From: Coriobacteriia bacterium
Lineage (GTDB): Bacteria > Actinomycetota > Coriobacteriia > Coriobacteriales > QAMH01
Direction of reading: 5' to 3'
DNA length: 8,939 nucleotides
Assembly: GCA_900756605.1 (NCBI GenBank)
Contig: CAAEKX010000042.1
Span: forward strand, 1-8,939
Part shown: piece by piece, positions 1-5,493 of the stretch
How the letters are laid out: each line of letters starts with the position of its first letter
Numbering within the stretch: the stretch's first letter is position 1
Notes under the pieces: model-generated
The model's database searches: none
The model's input: the letters and a program-made list of their open reading frames with translations, nothing else
Told to the model about the DNA's origin: nothing
Program-made: the position numbers and the translations under genes

Positions 1-1
1 G

Positions 2-187
2 TGGTGCTTCAAGGTCCGCAGGAGCGCGGACGAGCTCGCCGAGCTCATAGTGAGGCAGGCGGCCCGCGGCACGTACGAGAAGACCTGGCGCCAGTACAAG
101 GTGACCCCCTATCCGTTCTACGAGTACTGGATCAAGCAGGCGAAATGGGACTCGCGTGCGCGGAGGGCCATATACGGCGTGGCGTGA
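2..187 (+). CDS. 3' end of an unrecognised gene (partial at left edge)
   Basis: Reading frame 2 is open from the window edge to a TGA at 185-187 and gives a 61-residue C-terminal tail. It is rich in basic and aromatic residues, with W/Y clusters such as TWRQYKV and YPFYEYWIKQAKW, and ends in RRAIYGVA. The composition is that of a folded protein end, unlike the frame-1 reading of the same bases, which is dominated by Arg/Gly/Ala. No start is visible because the gene begins left of the window. I do not recognise the family from this fragment. It faces the next gene convergently, with 71 bases between the two stop codons. A short hairpin there (207-212 with 224-229) lacks a T tract, so I do not call it a terminator. 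Confidence 0.6.
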   Translation, partial: WCFKVRRSADELAELIVRQAARGTYEKTWRQYKVTPYPFYEYWIKQAKWDSRARRAIYGVA

Positions 188-258
188 TGTCCAGGGCGGT
201 CTGGCGCAGCGCATCTGCGGCAAGCGCTGAAGTCGTGACCCGATGCAAAAAGCAACAG

Positions 259-753
259 CTAGCGATATTCTTCGGGAACGTCGAAACCGTACTCACGGCA
301 TAGGAGCATGACATCGTGGACGTCGTGCTCGTCATGCTGATAGCCCAAGTGAAACAACAGCTGGCTTTCGGGGTCGATGCACGACACCTCCACCTCGCCG
401 ATGCGCCCCCTCCCCGAAAAGACCTCCCCGGGAAAACGATCTCCCTGATACAGAATATCGCCATTCTCGGCGAAATCGAAGCAATGCAGGTCGACGATGC
501 GCCCCGCCTCGTCTTGCCACACCGTGTGATCTTCGGTGGTGAAAGATGCAGCCACCTCGGAAAACCCCTCATCAGCAATTAGATCCACGAACCTTTGGTA
601 ATCCCCGCGCTGAACGAACAGGTCGATGTCGTTATGAGCCCTGGTCTCACGCCCGACAAGCGCATCGACGCCCCAGCCGCCATCAAGATATACGCCAATG
701 CCCGCACCTGCGGAAAGGCCGATTATCCAACACGCATCATCCTTGGTGACCAT
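259..753 (-). CDS. Lnu/ANT(2'')-like nucleotidyltransferase
   Basis: This 164-aa protein resembles the small antibiotic nucleotidyltransferases (lincosamide Lnu(A)-type and aminoglycoside-2''-adenylyltransferase, Pfam Aminoglyc_resit type). Known members transfer an AMP group from ATP to a drug hydroxyl in the cytoplasm. Visible hallmarks are GGWGVD at residues 25-30, then the metal-binding D42-I-D44 after a short basic loop (GRETRAHN). A second half of family type follows, with VDLHCFDF, the CIDPESQLLFHLGY block and the HDVHDVMLLC block near the C terminus. Length is close to the roughly 160 residues of Lnu(A). The ATG at 753 is preceded by AAGGAG (759-764), 5 nt away. The gene is monocistronic and lies between a convergent partial gene and a tRNA. 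Substrate cannot be read from sequence: many chromosomal relatives have no proven resistance phenotype, so no resistance symbol is given. Confidence 0.85.
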   Translation of the reverse strand: MVTKDDACWIIGLSAGAGIGVYLDGGWGVDALVGRETRAHNDIDLFVQRGDYQRFVDLIADEGFSEVAASFTTEDHTVWQDEAGRIVDLHCFDFAENGDILYQGDRFPGEVFSGRGRIGEVEVSCIDPESQLLFHLGYQHDEHDVHDVMLLCREYGFDVPEEYR

Positions 754-793
754 AGGAGCTCCTTCGCTTTCGCCTGCTATTTAAGCAAGAAAG

Positions 794-799
794 ATTATA
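794..799 (-). promoter_or_regulatory. -10 box of the nucleotidyltransferase gene
   Basis: A perfect TATAAT on the minus strand lies about 40 bases upstream of the ATG at 753, in an AT-rich stretch. No good -35 match stands at 16-18 bp, so the promoter is only half supported. Confidence 0.4.
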
Positions 800-888
800 G
801 GAAAAGTCCCAGTATCCAAAGTGGTCTAACACAACGCATATTTGGTACTACTTCAAAAACCCTCGCATCTGATCTCGCATATCTTATC

Positions 889-930
889 TGACCACCCTAT
901 GACCACTGAGCTGACCACCCAAATGACCAC
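889..930 (+). repeat. Four helically phased TGACCAC direct repeats
   Basis: TGACCAC occurs exactly at 889-895, 900-906, 912-918 and 924-930, with start-to-start distances of 11, 12 and 12 bp. Copies 1 and 3 extend to TGACCACCC. A near-inverted copy (GTGGTC) stands at 821-826. One-helical-turn spacing is typical of protein-binding arrays. The array sits in the gap between the nucleotidyltransferase promoter and the 3' end of tRNA-Pro (about 95 bp away). No gene explains it. Its binding protein is unknown; an integrase or excisionase arm site, or a regulator operator, are the obvious options. Confidence 0.55.
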
Positions 931-1024
931 CTATTTTGCTTCTGGACACCGACGGATAGCGACTATGAACTGCAAGGTTTTAGCAGGTCATAAACGATTT
1001 TTTGGGATTAGGAGAGGAAGTAAA

Positions 1025-1101
1025 TGGTCGGGTTGACAGGATTTGAACCTGCGACCTCTGCGTCCCGAACGCAGCGCTCTACCAAGCTGAGCCACAACCC
1101 G
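1025..1101 (-). tRNA. tRNA-Pro (anticodon CGG)
   Basis: The minus strand folds into a full 77-nt cloverleaf. The acceptor CGGGTTG (complement of 1095-1101) pairs with CAACCCG (complement of 1029-1035). The D arm is GCTC...GAGC. The anticodon stem CTGCG/CGCAG encloses the loop TTCGGGA, which places CGG at positions 34-36. The T arm has the TTCAAAT loop. Discriminator A is followed by an encoded CCA (1025-1027). CGG reads the proline codon CCG. The gene is a single, isolated tRNA. Its 3' end faces the TGACCAC repeats and the nucleotidyltransferase, and its 5' end faces the abiE operon. tRNA 3' ends are common integration targets, but no duplicated 3' end is visible in this window. Confidence 0.95.
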
Positions 1102-1136
1102 ACTCGCGTCAGATGCCGAAAAAAACGGCAAAAAGT

Positions 1137-1166
1137 ATCCTATCATAGCCTTTGAGTTGCGGACAA
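1137..1166 (-). promoter_or_regulatory. Probable promoter of tRNA-Pro
   Basis: On the minus strand TTGTCC (complement of 1161-1166) and TAGGAT (complement of 1137-1142) are 18 bp apart, and the second lies 35 bases upstream of the tRNA 5' end. The spacing suits a sigma-70 type promoter with a leader of roughly 28 nt, but both boxes are imperfect. Confidence 0.35.
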
Positions 1167-1254
1167 TAGAACTCGGGCATGTGTTCAAAGAAAACCCAAA
1201 AGGTCAGAAGGCCCATTCATCTTCACGGCTAAGCCTTCTTGCCTTGCACAAACG

Positions 1255-1277
1255 CACTGCGACAATTTGTCCCAGTG
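1255..1277. repeat. Palindrome, copy A (shares core with 5386-5406)
   Basis: Arms of 11 bases (1255-1265 and 1267-1277) around a single central T (1266) are complementary with one mismatch (1260/1272). It contains the core GACAATTTGTCCCAG, identical to 5391-5405. It lies 12 bases beyond the abiEii stop (on the downstream side for that operon), so it could end transcripts from the minus strand, but no T run follows in either direction. Confidence 0.5.
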
Positions 1278-1288
1278 AATCCAGTTCC

Positions 1289-2137
1289 TTAGAATCCAGA
1301 GTCTTTCATCAGAAGATCAATCGAACTAAGCGTATCCTCGAAGCTAACATCTTTTGCATAAGGCGTATCCACGATATATGAATCCCAAACCCGATGCATG
1401 ATATTGGAGGATCGGATATCCTCAATGATATCTTGCCAATGTTCCAGTGCTTGCAGCGAGCCGCGCTTCTTTGCAGTATGCAGAAGCGCCTCTCGAAGAT
1501 CCAGCTCACCTATGGCCTCGGAATAGTATCGCGGTATGGCGTAGAGGTCGTAGAAATCCCTGCCGCGCGTATTCGCTGCGGCGCGCCTGAGCACCGTCTC
1601 CAGCTTCTCCGCGAGGACGGTCGCGGGATGGTAGGACAACACGTCCAGCGTGCCCTGGTCGAACATGAGCTCGAACCTGCGGCGGAGCTGCTCCGGGTAG
1701 ATAGCATCGCCGGTTGTGATGTCAACCTTCACTGGGGCATCGATCTTGCCGTACGTTGCCCTTACGTGTGCACGCCAGTTTGCGTACTCGTCATCTTCCC
1801 GGATAGGCTCGATTCTCTCGAACGCGTAGGCCATGCCATCATCGACATCTATGGCGCAAATCTCGCACATGGCATCCGTGACCGTTGCCTCGTCCATGTC
1901 CATGCCCACAACGGTGGCGTCCATATCCATGGTGGTGCGCTGGTAAATCCCCGTCATCGAGGAAATCAGCAATCCTCCCTTGAGCACGAACCTATCAGCG
2001 TACGCACTTCTCTCAAGCCTCATGAGCAGATGCTCGAACAGATACATCTGAAGAACCTCCTGTGGCTTAAGTCCATAGTCTTTTGCAAGCTGACGTATCT
2101 TGCCCTTCAGGCTCGCATCGCTTTTGATCTCACTCAT
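1289..2137 (-). CDS. abiEii: AbiEii-type nucleotidyltransferase toxin
   Basis: This is the 282-aa toxin of an AbiE (type IV) toxin-antitoxin/abortive-infection system. The family has a nucleotidyltransferase fold (Pfam AbiEii); characterised relatives (MenT) block growth by adding nucleotides to tRNA ends. All four family motifs are visible. KGG at 53-55 is followed by the acidic pair D71-M-D73. VKVDITTGD is the second block, HPATVLAEKLETVL carries the conserved Lys, and GRDFYDLY is the C-terminal basic/acidic block. The reading frame is open further upstream, but the ATG at 2137 is chosen because GGAGG lies 7 bases before it and because it overlaps the abiEi stop as ATGA (2134-2137), the usual translational coupling of this pair. 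The motifs look intact, so the toxin is probably functional. Expression should come from the abiEi promoter. Confidence 0.93.
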   Translation of the reverse strand: MSEIKSDASLKGKIRQLAKDYGLKPQEVLQMYLFEHLLMRLERSAYADRFVLKGGLLISSMTGIYQRTTMDMDATVVGMDMDEATVTDAMCEICAIDVDDGMAYAFERIEPIREDDEYANWRAHVRATYGKIDAPVKVDITTGDAIYPEQLRRRFELMFDQGTLDVLSYHPATVLAEKLETVLRRAAANTRGRDFYDLYAIPRYYSEAIGELDLREALLHTAKKRGSLQALEHWQDIIEDIRSSNIMHRVWDSYIVDTPYAKDVSFEDTLSSIDLLMKDSGF

Positions 2138-2730
2138 GTGAGCACCTCCAAGTAGGTTTGCAGCTCGTCGCGAACACCCACAGCCTCGCACATCTTCGCA
2201 AGCTTTGACAGGTCGCGGTCGCCCTTCCTGAAATACCCCACTATGGCGTCTCTTACGAGCTGCGGGTTCGCAGCTCCCTTCGCCCTTTCCTGGATGATGT
2301 CGGCGATGGAACGCTCGGCATCGTATACGGGCACGGGGATGCCCATTGGATCCTTCACCATGGTCTTGCCGAGTCCGTAGAGCTTGTCGCTCTCGCGATA
2401 GATCCTCATGTCTGGATGGATTCGCCTCAGCTCTTGCGGATTATATCCCCGAGGAACACTGACGCTCAGGTTCCCGGGCACACGATCGGAAAGCCCGAGC
2501 AGATAAAGCGCAGTCCCATGCGAGAGGATGCATTTCGGCCATCGCATCGTCACGGCAGCGAATTCGTCTTCCAGCACGTCGAGGGAGCAGTAGACGCCTC
2601 GGGTGAGTTTGTCGATTCGGCCTCTGCTCAAGGCGTACTCGATCACCCCAGGCGCGAAGCCGGCTTCTTTGAGCTGCGCTGCGGTCGCAACACCGCCGAG
2701 CTCTTCGATATGTTCAGAAACGGACTTGAC
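2134..2730 (-). CDS. abiEi: AbiEi-type antitoxin/repressor; start codon abnormal
   Basis: This is the cognate antitoxin of the abiEii toxin, a DNA-binding protein that normally represses its own operon. Family signatures include RIDKLTRGVYC, LSHGTALYLLGLSDR, VSVPRGYN and DAERSIADII. From 2730 the frame encodes 198 residues, close to the family's usual roughly 200, including the N-terminal winged-helix start (EHIEELGGVATAAQLKEAG). However, codon 2730-2728 is GTC. It sits at the right place behind GGAGG (2736-2740, 5-nt gap), and an in-frame TAG stands at 2742-2740. The first canonical start is GTG at 2646, which would give 170 aa without most of the first helices and has no Shine-Dalgarno. The gene therefore uses a non-standard start, is truncated, or carries a start-codon mutation or base error. 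The family call is firm; the start is not. Confidence 0.88.
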   Translation of the reverse strand, partial: VKSVSEHIEELGGVATAAQLKEAGFAPGVIEYALSRGRIDKLTRGVYCSLDVLEDEFAAVTMRWPKCILSHGTALYLLGLSDRVPGNLSVSVPRGYNPQELRRIHPDMRIYRESDKLYGLGKTMVKDPMGIPVPVYDAERSIADIIQERAKGAANPQLVRDAIVGYFRKGDRDLSKLAKMCEAVGVRDELQTYLEVLT

Positions 2731-2748
2731 CTTGCCCTCCTAGATTAT

Positions 2749-2778
2749 TAGACACATATATTACTGTAGTTGTGTCTA
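2749..2778. promoter_or_regulatory. Inverted-repeat operator of the abiE operon
   Basis: TAGACACA (2749-2756) and TGTGTCTA (2771-2778) are perfect 8-bp inverted arms separated by 14 bp, so arm centres lie 22 bp or two helical turns apart. The pair brackets the -10 box of the abiE promoter. AbiEi antitoxins of other species bind inverted repeats at their promoter, so this is the likely autoregulatory operator. Confidence 0.65.
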
Positions 2779-2786
2779 TAAGTCTA
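2758..2786 (-). promoter_or_regulatory. Promoter of abiEi-abiEii
   Basis: On the minus strand TAGACT (-35, complement of 2781-2786) is 17 bp from TAATAT (-10, complement of 2758-2763). Transcription would begin near 2750, giving a short leader with GGAGG at 2736-2740. The ATG at 2757 lies upstream of that start point and opens only a five-codon frame ending at TAG 2740, so it cannot start abiEi. Within 2731-3036 I see only this promoter/operator and the RNA element at 2868-2956. Confidence 0.55.
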
Positions 2787-2867
2787 TTCTCGATTCATCC
2801 CCCCGACCTCTCATGGCAGGCCGCCTTCCCTTCAAGCGGTAAGACTTGCCGAGAACCATTTCGCGCG

Positions 2868-2956
2868 CAAGGGTCGCGAAAACTTTTCATGGCGGGACAA
2901 CTCTTCGATACCGCCCTGAAAACTCAAGCCCTTCCGGGTTTCGCATTTCCCCCTTG
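2868..2956 (+). promoter_or_regulatory. Conserved structured leader element, copy 1
   Basis: This is the first of three near-identical elements of 88-89 nt. Outer arms CAAGGG (2868-2873) and CCCTTG (2951-2956) pair, extending to 9 bp (GCGCAAGGG with CCCTTGCGC, 2865-2959). Inside, invariant GCGAAA can pair with TTTCGC. TTTTCA..GGCGG pairs with CCGCC..TGAAAA to form one arm. CCC and GGG around TTCC form a second small hairpin (AAGCCC/GGGTTT if extended). The result is a three-way junction. It ends 80 nt before the ATG at 3037, whose Shine-Dalgarno lies in CAAGGAGG (3021-3028), another possible partner of the CCTTG strand. Confidence 0.7.
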
Positions 2957-3036
2957 CGCTCCTCAATGAACCTCGTCAGCTCTCCGCCCAGAAGGCGAAG
3001 GCATGGGGCCTAGCCAAAGACAAGGAGGTCGCAATC

Positions 3037-3705
3037 ATGGGAAATCGAGCCGTCATCACCACGCCGGAACGCAAGGTCGGCGTCTATCTGCACTGGAACG
3101 GAGGGCGCGACACCATAGAGCCGCTGCTCAAGTACTGCGAGCTGCAGGGCTACAGGCCGCCGAGCTCGGACGAGTACGGCTTCGCCCGCATCTGCCAGGT
3201 GATGGGCAACTTCTTCGGAGGCTCCACGTCCCTGGGCGTCGGCGCGTACACCACCGATAGGCAGATGGACCCCGGCGACAACGGCATCTACGTCATCGAG
3301 GGCTGGCAGATCGCCGACCACCTGCGGACGGAATACGACTCGGAATGGAATCCCGTCGGGATGCGCTCGTTCGGGCCATCCGAGGAGGAGGACTGGCACA
3401 AGTTCGACGACATGCTCCGCAGCTTCGACGCGTCCATGCCCGAGGAGCTTCGCCTCGGCGAGTTCCTGGATTCGGTGGAGGTTCCCGCCAGCGATTTGCG
3501 AGTCGGCGACGAGGTGTGGATGTTCGACGGCATCCACGGCAAGTGGGAGGCCTGTCCTGTCGCAGGCTTCGGCGATGGCGTCGTGAACGGCCTGGACCAC
3601 ACGGGCAAGGCGTATGTCGGTCTCTACGGCGCAAGCGGCGACTACTCGCAGAACCCGAACAACTACCCGCAAGGCGAAACGTGCCGAATCAAGCCTCGCA
3701 ACTAG
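3037..3705 (+). CDS. Unknown 222-aa accessory protein (MGNRAVIT start)
   Basis: I cannot assign a function. The protein is soluble, acidic and rich in Gly, Asp and aromatic residues, with no signal peptide or membrane segment. The N-terminal half opens with MGNRAVITTPERKVGVYLHW followed by NGGRD, a pattern I associate with hypothetical proteins of integrative elements and phages. A middle GNFFGGSTSLGVGAY stretch follows, then a helical SEEEDWHKFDDMLRSF segment. The C-terminal part begins at D153 with DLRVGDEVWMFDG and looks like a small beta-barrel (SH3-like); this is inference. The ATG at 3037 has AAGGAGG 8 nt upstream (3022-3028), an excellent site. The gene is led by element copy 1 and followed after 75 bases by the methylase-like gene, perhaps in one transcript. 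Confidence 0.85.
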   Translation: MGNRAVITTPERKVGVYLHWNGGRDTIEPLLKYCELQGYRPPSSDEYGFARICQVMGNFFGGSTSLGVGAYTTDRQMDPGDNGIYVIEGWQIADHLRTEYDSEWNPVGMRSFGPSEEEDWHKFDDMLRSFDASMPEELRLGEFLDSVEVPASDLRVGDEVWMFDGIHGKWEACPVAGFGDGVVNGLDHTGKAYVGLYGASGDYSQNPNNYPQGETCRIKPRN

Positions 3706-3780
3706 GCTCGCCCCGAGCGCCGTCGGCATTCGTTGCTGGCGGCGCTTTCCCGAATCGCAATCGCCATGAAAGGATCTCCG

Positions 3781-4476
3781 ATGCCCCGATCAAAGAACAC
3801 GTTCACCCCGCAAGACGCTAACCTGCGCCGAGTCACGGAGGCCTTCTCGCGCCTGAAAGCAGCAGGAAGGGACGATCGCGACATCTGGTCCGCCTTCGTC
3901 ACGATGGCCGCTGCGCCCATGGCCCTAGCGGCAGGATGTGCGCCCGGCTCGCTCATCGAGGACGCCAAAAGGCAGTTCGCTAGATACGAGGGGTTCGTAG
4001 GCGAATTCGACGAGATGCTCTCGGCTGTAGTCGATGCGCTTGAGGCGAACCCCGACCGCGATGCCATGGGCTACGTGTACAACGCCCTCGGCCTCCCGAT
4101 AAGCTCCCGCTCGCAGTTCTTCACGCCCTACAATATCTCCAAGATGATCGCGCAGATGATGCTCGCCGACAGTGCGCAAGCCAAGGAGAAGGGCTACATC
4201 TCGATATGCGACCCCTGCGCCGGTTCAGGCGGGATGCTCGTTGCCGCGTTCAACGTCCTTCGCGACCAGGGGATGAACCCGCAGACGGATGCCTGGTTCG
4301 AGGCGCAGGACATCTCGCAGGACACGGCGCTCATGTGCTACGTGCAGATGTCTCTCCTTGGGATGGCGGGCCGCGTCATCGTGGGCGACTCCCTCGAAGG
4401 CACGCGCAGCATGGAGCTCCTCACGATCGGAGCCGTAGTGCACCCCGTGTGGGCCGCCCGCCACCTCCCTAGCTGA
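3781..4476 (+). CDS. Small N6-adenine DNA methylase-like protein, no visible NPP[FY] motif
   Basis: The 231-aa protein resembles the catalytic core of type I-style N6-adenine methyltransferases (HsdM family, Pfam N6_Mtase). SSRSQFFTPYNISKMIAQMM is the family's lead-in block, and ICDPCAGSGGMLVAAFN is the SAM-binding motif I. EAQDISQDTALMCYVQMSLLG and VIVGDSLEG correspond to the following strands. The motif expected next, catalytic NPP[FY]/DPPY, is absent: the chain ends about 23 residues after VGDSL at HPVWAARHLPS. This may be a reduced form found in mobile elements or a truncated enzyme. The ATG at 3781 is preferred over upstream in-frame ATGs (3733, 3766) because GAAAGGA at 3768-3774 is 6 nt before it. 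No specificity or restriction subunit is nearby, so it is an orphan. Confidence 0.8.
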   Translation: MPRSKNTFTPQDANLRRVTEAFSRLKAAGRDDRDIWSAFVTMAAAPMALAAGCAPGSLIEDAKRQFARYEGFVGEFDEMLSAVVDALEANPDRDAMGYVYNALGLPISSRSQFFTPYNISKMIAQMMLADSAQAKEKGYISICDPCAGSGGMLVAAFNVLRDQGMNPQTDAWFEAQDISQDTALMCYVQMSLLGMAGRVIVGDSLEGTRSMELLTIGAVVHPVWAARHLPS

Positions 4477-4582
4477 GCATCTCAGATCCCGTTTTCGCTT
4501 GGCGTGTCGCCTCCGTCATCTTCGCCCGCGCCCTTCCGCATGCCTTGCCGCCCGCATCGTCGCAGATTGCCTCGCATGCACC

Positions 4583-4670
4583 CAAGGGCCGCGAAAACTT
4601 TTCATGGCGAGACGAATCTGCGGCATCACCCTGAAAACTCAAGCCCTTACGGGTTTCGCTTCCTCCCTTG
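4583..4670 (+). promoter_or_regulatory. Conserved structured leader element, copy 2
   Basis: The second copy is 88 nt and almost identical to copy 1 over both flanks. CAAGGG (4583-4588) pairs with CCCTTG (4665-4670), and GCGAAA with TTTCGC. TTTTCA pairs with TGAAAA. CCC/GGG enclose the loop TTAC, where copy 1 has TTCC. The apical part of the long arm differs in sequence but keeps its length. It ends 61 nt before the ATG at 4732. A third strand GCGCAAGG (4701-4708) precedes the ribosome site and could compete for CCTTG. The rest of the 4477-4731 gap shows no gene; a five-pair hairpin (CTGAG/CTCAG, 4473-4485) overlaps the preceding stop codon. Confidence 0.7.
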
Positions 4671-4731
4671 TGCGCCTGCGTCCATCTGCGCAGTCCGAGC
4701 GCGCAAGGCACACGATAGAAAGGACGCGACA

Positions 4732-5103
4732 ATGGGCTACAGAAGCGATGTCAGGATAGCGACCACCCGCGAGGGCTACGACCGAATATGCAAGCGAGTG
4801 GACGAGCTGAGCGAGGGGCATGGCACCTACCCGCTCATCGGCACGAGGCGAATACCCGAGTTCTTCGAGGAGCAGGATGGATCCGTGGTGTTCGGCTGGG
4901 ATTGGGTCAAGTGGTACGACGGCATGCTCGCTGACGTCACCAACGTCACGACCGCTCTCTCGGAGATTATGAGCACAGGGGTTCCCTGCGAGTTCTGCCG
5001 CGTGGGCGAGGAGTACGACGACATCGAGTTCACCTGCCACAACGACAACGGGGCTCTTGCGCTCCACGTGTGCCCCGACACGACCATCAGCGTCCTGTGC
5101 TGA
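4732..5103 (+). CDS. Unknown 123-aa accessory protein (MGYRSDV start)
   Basis: The family is not assigned. It is a small acidic cytoplasmic protein opening with MGYRSDVRIATTREGYDRI, an opening I associate with hypothetical phage and integrative-element proteins. FGWDWVKWYDG lies in the middle and EYDDIEFTCHNDNGALALHV near the end, suggesting an alternating alpha/beta fold. There is no CxxC metal pair, signal peptide or membrane segment. The ATG at 4732 has GAAAGGA (4718-4724) 7 nt upstream. It is led by element copy 2 and followed after only 15 bases by the ChlI-like gene, which has its own strong ribosome site, so the two are probably co-transcribed. Confidence 0.83.
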   Translation: MGYRSDVRIATTREGYDRICKRVDELSEGHGTYPLIGTRRIPEFFEEQDGSVVFGWDWVKWYDGMLADVTNVTTALSEIMSTGVPCEFCRVGEEYDDIEFTCHNDNGALALHVCPDTTISVLC

Positions 5104-5118
5104 GAAGGAGGTATCGCC

Positions 5119-5451
5119 TTGAGCCCCACTTCTATCACAAGCGTCATCATGGAAGGCGGCCTCGCGCGCTGCGTAACGGCCACCGCAACCATCTCGCCCG
5201 GAAGCCCTGGCATCTCCATACGCGGCGTCACCTCATCCGCCACTCGCGAGATCCGCATGCTGGTTGTAGCCGCCGCGAGGCGGAGAGGAATTCGCCTGCC
5301 CCGAAAGGCCGTCATCATCGAGCTCGGCTTCGACGTCCCCTTCGAGAGCACGAGCGAGCTTGCCCTTGCAGCGCTCCTCGCGATAGCTGGGACAATTTGT
5401 CCCAGCGACACCGAGGGCGTGGGCATCCCTTCGGGCGAACATCTGTATTGA
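5119..5451 (+). CDS. Stand-alone ChlI-like (magnesium chelatase subunit/ComM N-terminal) domain
   Basis: The 110-aa protein matches the N-terminal ribosomal S5 domain 2-like fold seen in ChlI/ComM-type proteins. PGSPGISIRGVTSSATREIR corresponds to the family's G-L-P..I-V-G-L-P..A-V-R-E-S block. RRRGIRLPRKAVIIELGFDVPF corresponds to the strand that in ComM reads like RRITVNLAPADL, and the helix with ALAALLAIAGTICP follows. No AAA+ ATPase, Walker motifs or zinc domain follows: the frame stops at 5449-5451, so only the domain is made. The start is TTG at 5119 behind AAGGAGG (5105-5111), 7 nt away. The codons near the end contain the 21-bp palindrome at 5386-5406, and the stop lies inside the TTGACA of the next promoter. 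The fold call is by eye and moderately sure. Confidence 0.72.
   Translation: MSPTSITSVIMEGGLARCVTATATISPGSPGISIRGVTSSATREIRMLVVAAARRRGIRLPRKAVIIELGFDVPFESTSELALAALLAIAGTICPSDTEGVGIPSGEHLY
5386..5406. repeat. Perfect 21-bp palindrome, copy B, inside a gene
   Basis: Ten-base arms (5386-5395 and 5397-5406) are perfectly complementary around a central T. The inner 15 bases (5391-5405) equal 1261-1275. The outer bases differ from copy A but keep their pairing. It lies in the last 22 codons of the ChlI-like gene, about 40 bp before the SOS-cassette promoter, and could act as a transcript-end or protein-binding hairpin. Confidence 0.6.
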
Positions 5452-5476
5452 CAATCGCCTCCATAAAGCGCATCAT
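5448..5476 (+). promoter_or_regulatory. Promoter of the SOS cassette
   Basis: A consensus TTGACA at 5448-5453, overlapping the stop of the preceding gene, is 17 bp from CATCAT (5471-5476), four of six to TATAAT. A better -10-like CATAAT (5488-5493) directly abuts the LexA box but lacks a -35. Either choice puts the LexA box over or just beyond the start of transcription. Confidence 0.5.
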
Positions 5477-5493
5477 GGGTAATCTCGCATAAT

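Noticed and set aside
207..229. Terminator between convergent genes (CAGCGC/GCGCTG)
   Set aside because: Six-pair stem with an 11-base loop and no T tract.
1114..1130. Terminator (TGCCG, A7 loop, CGGCA, then AAAA)
   Set aside because: Five-pair stem with no downstream T run in either direction; it lies in the leader region of the tRNA gene.
1025..2137. tRNA-Pro beside a nucleotidyltransferase toxin as a target/toxin pair
   Set aside because: MenT-type relatives do modify tRNAs, but adjacency alone says nothing about target choice; the tRNA has its own promoter-like sequence.
1394..2155. 253-aa plus-strand open frame
   Set aside because: Antisense of abiEii; no family resemblance and no ribosome site.
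3010..3729. 239-aa minus-strand open frame
   Set aside because: Antisense shadow of the 222-aa gene in GC-rich DNA; low-complexity Val/Ala/Arg composition.
4473..4485. Terminator hairpin CTGAG/CTCAG at the methylase stop
   Set aside because: Short stem overlapping the stop codon, followed by only a late, brief TTTT.
5436..5449. Second LexA box (CGAAC followed by GTATT)
   Set aside because: Only one half-site matches.
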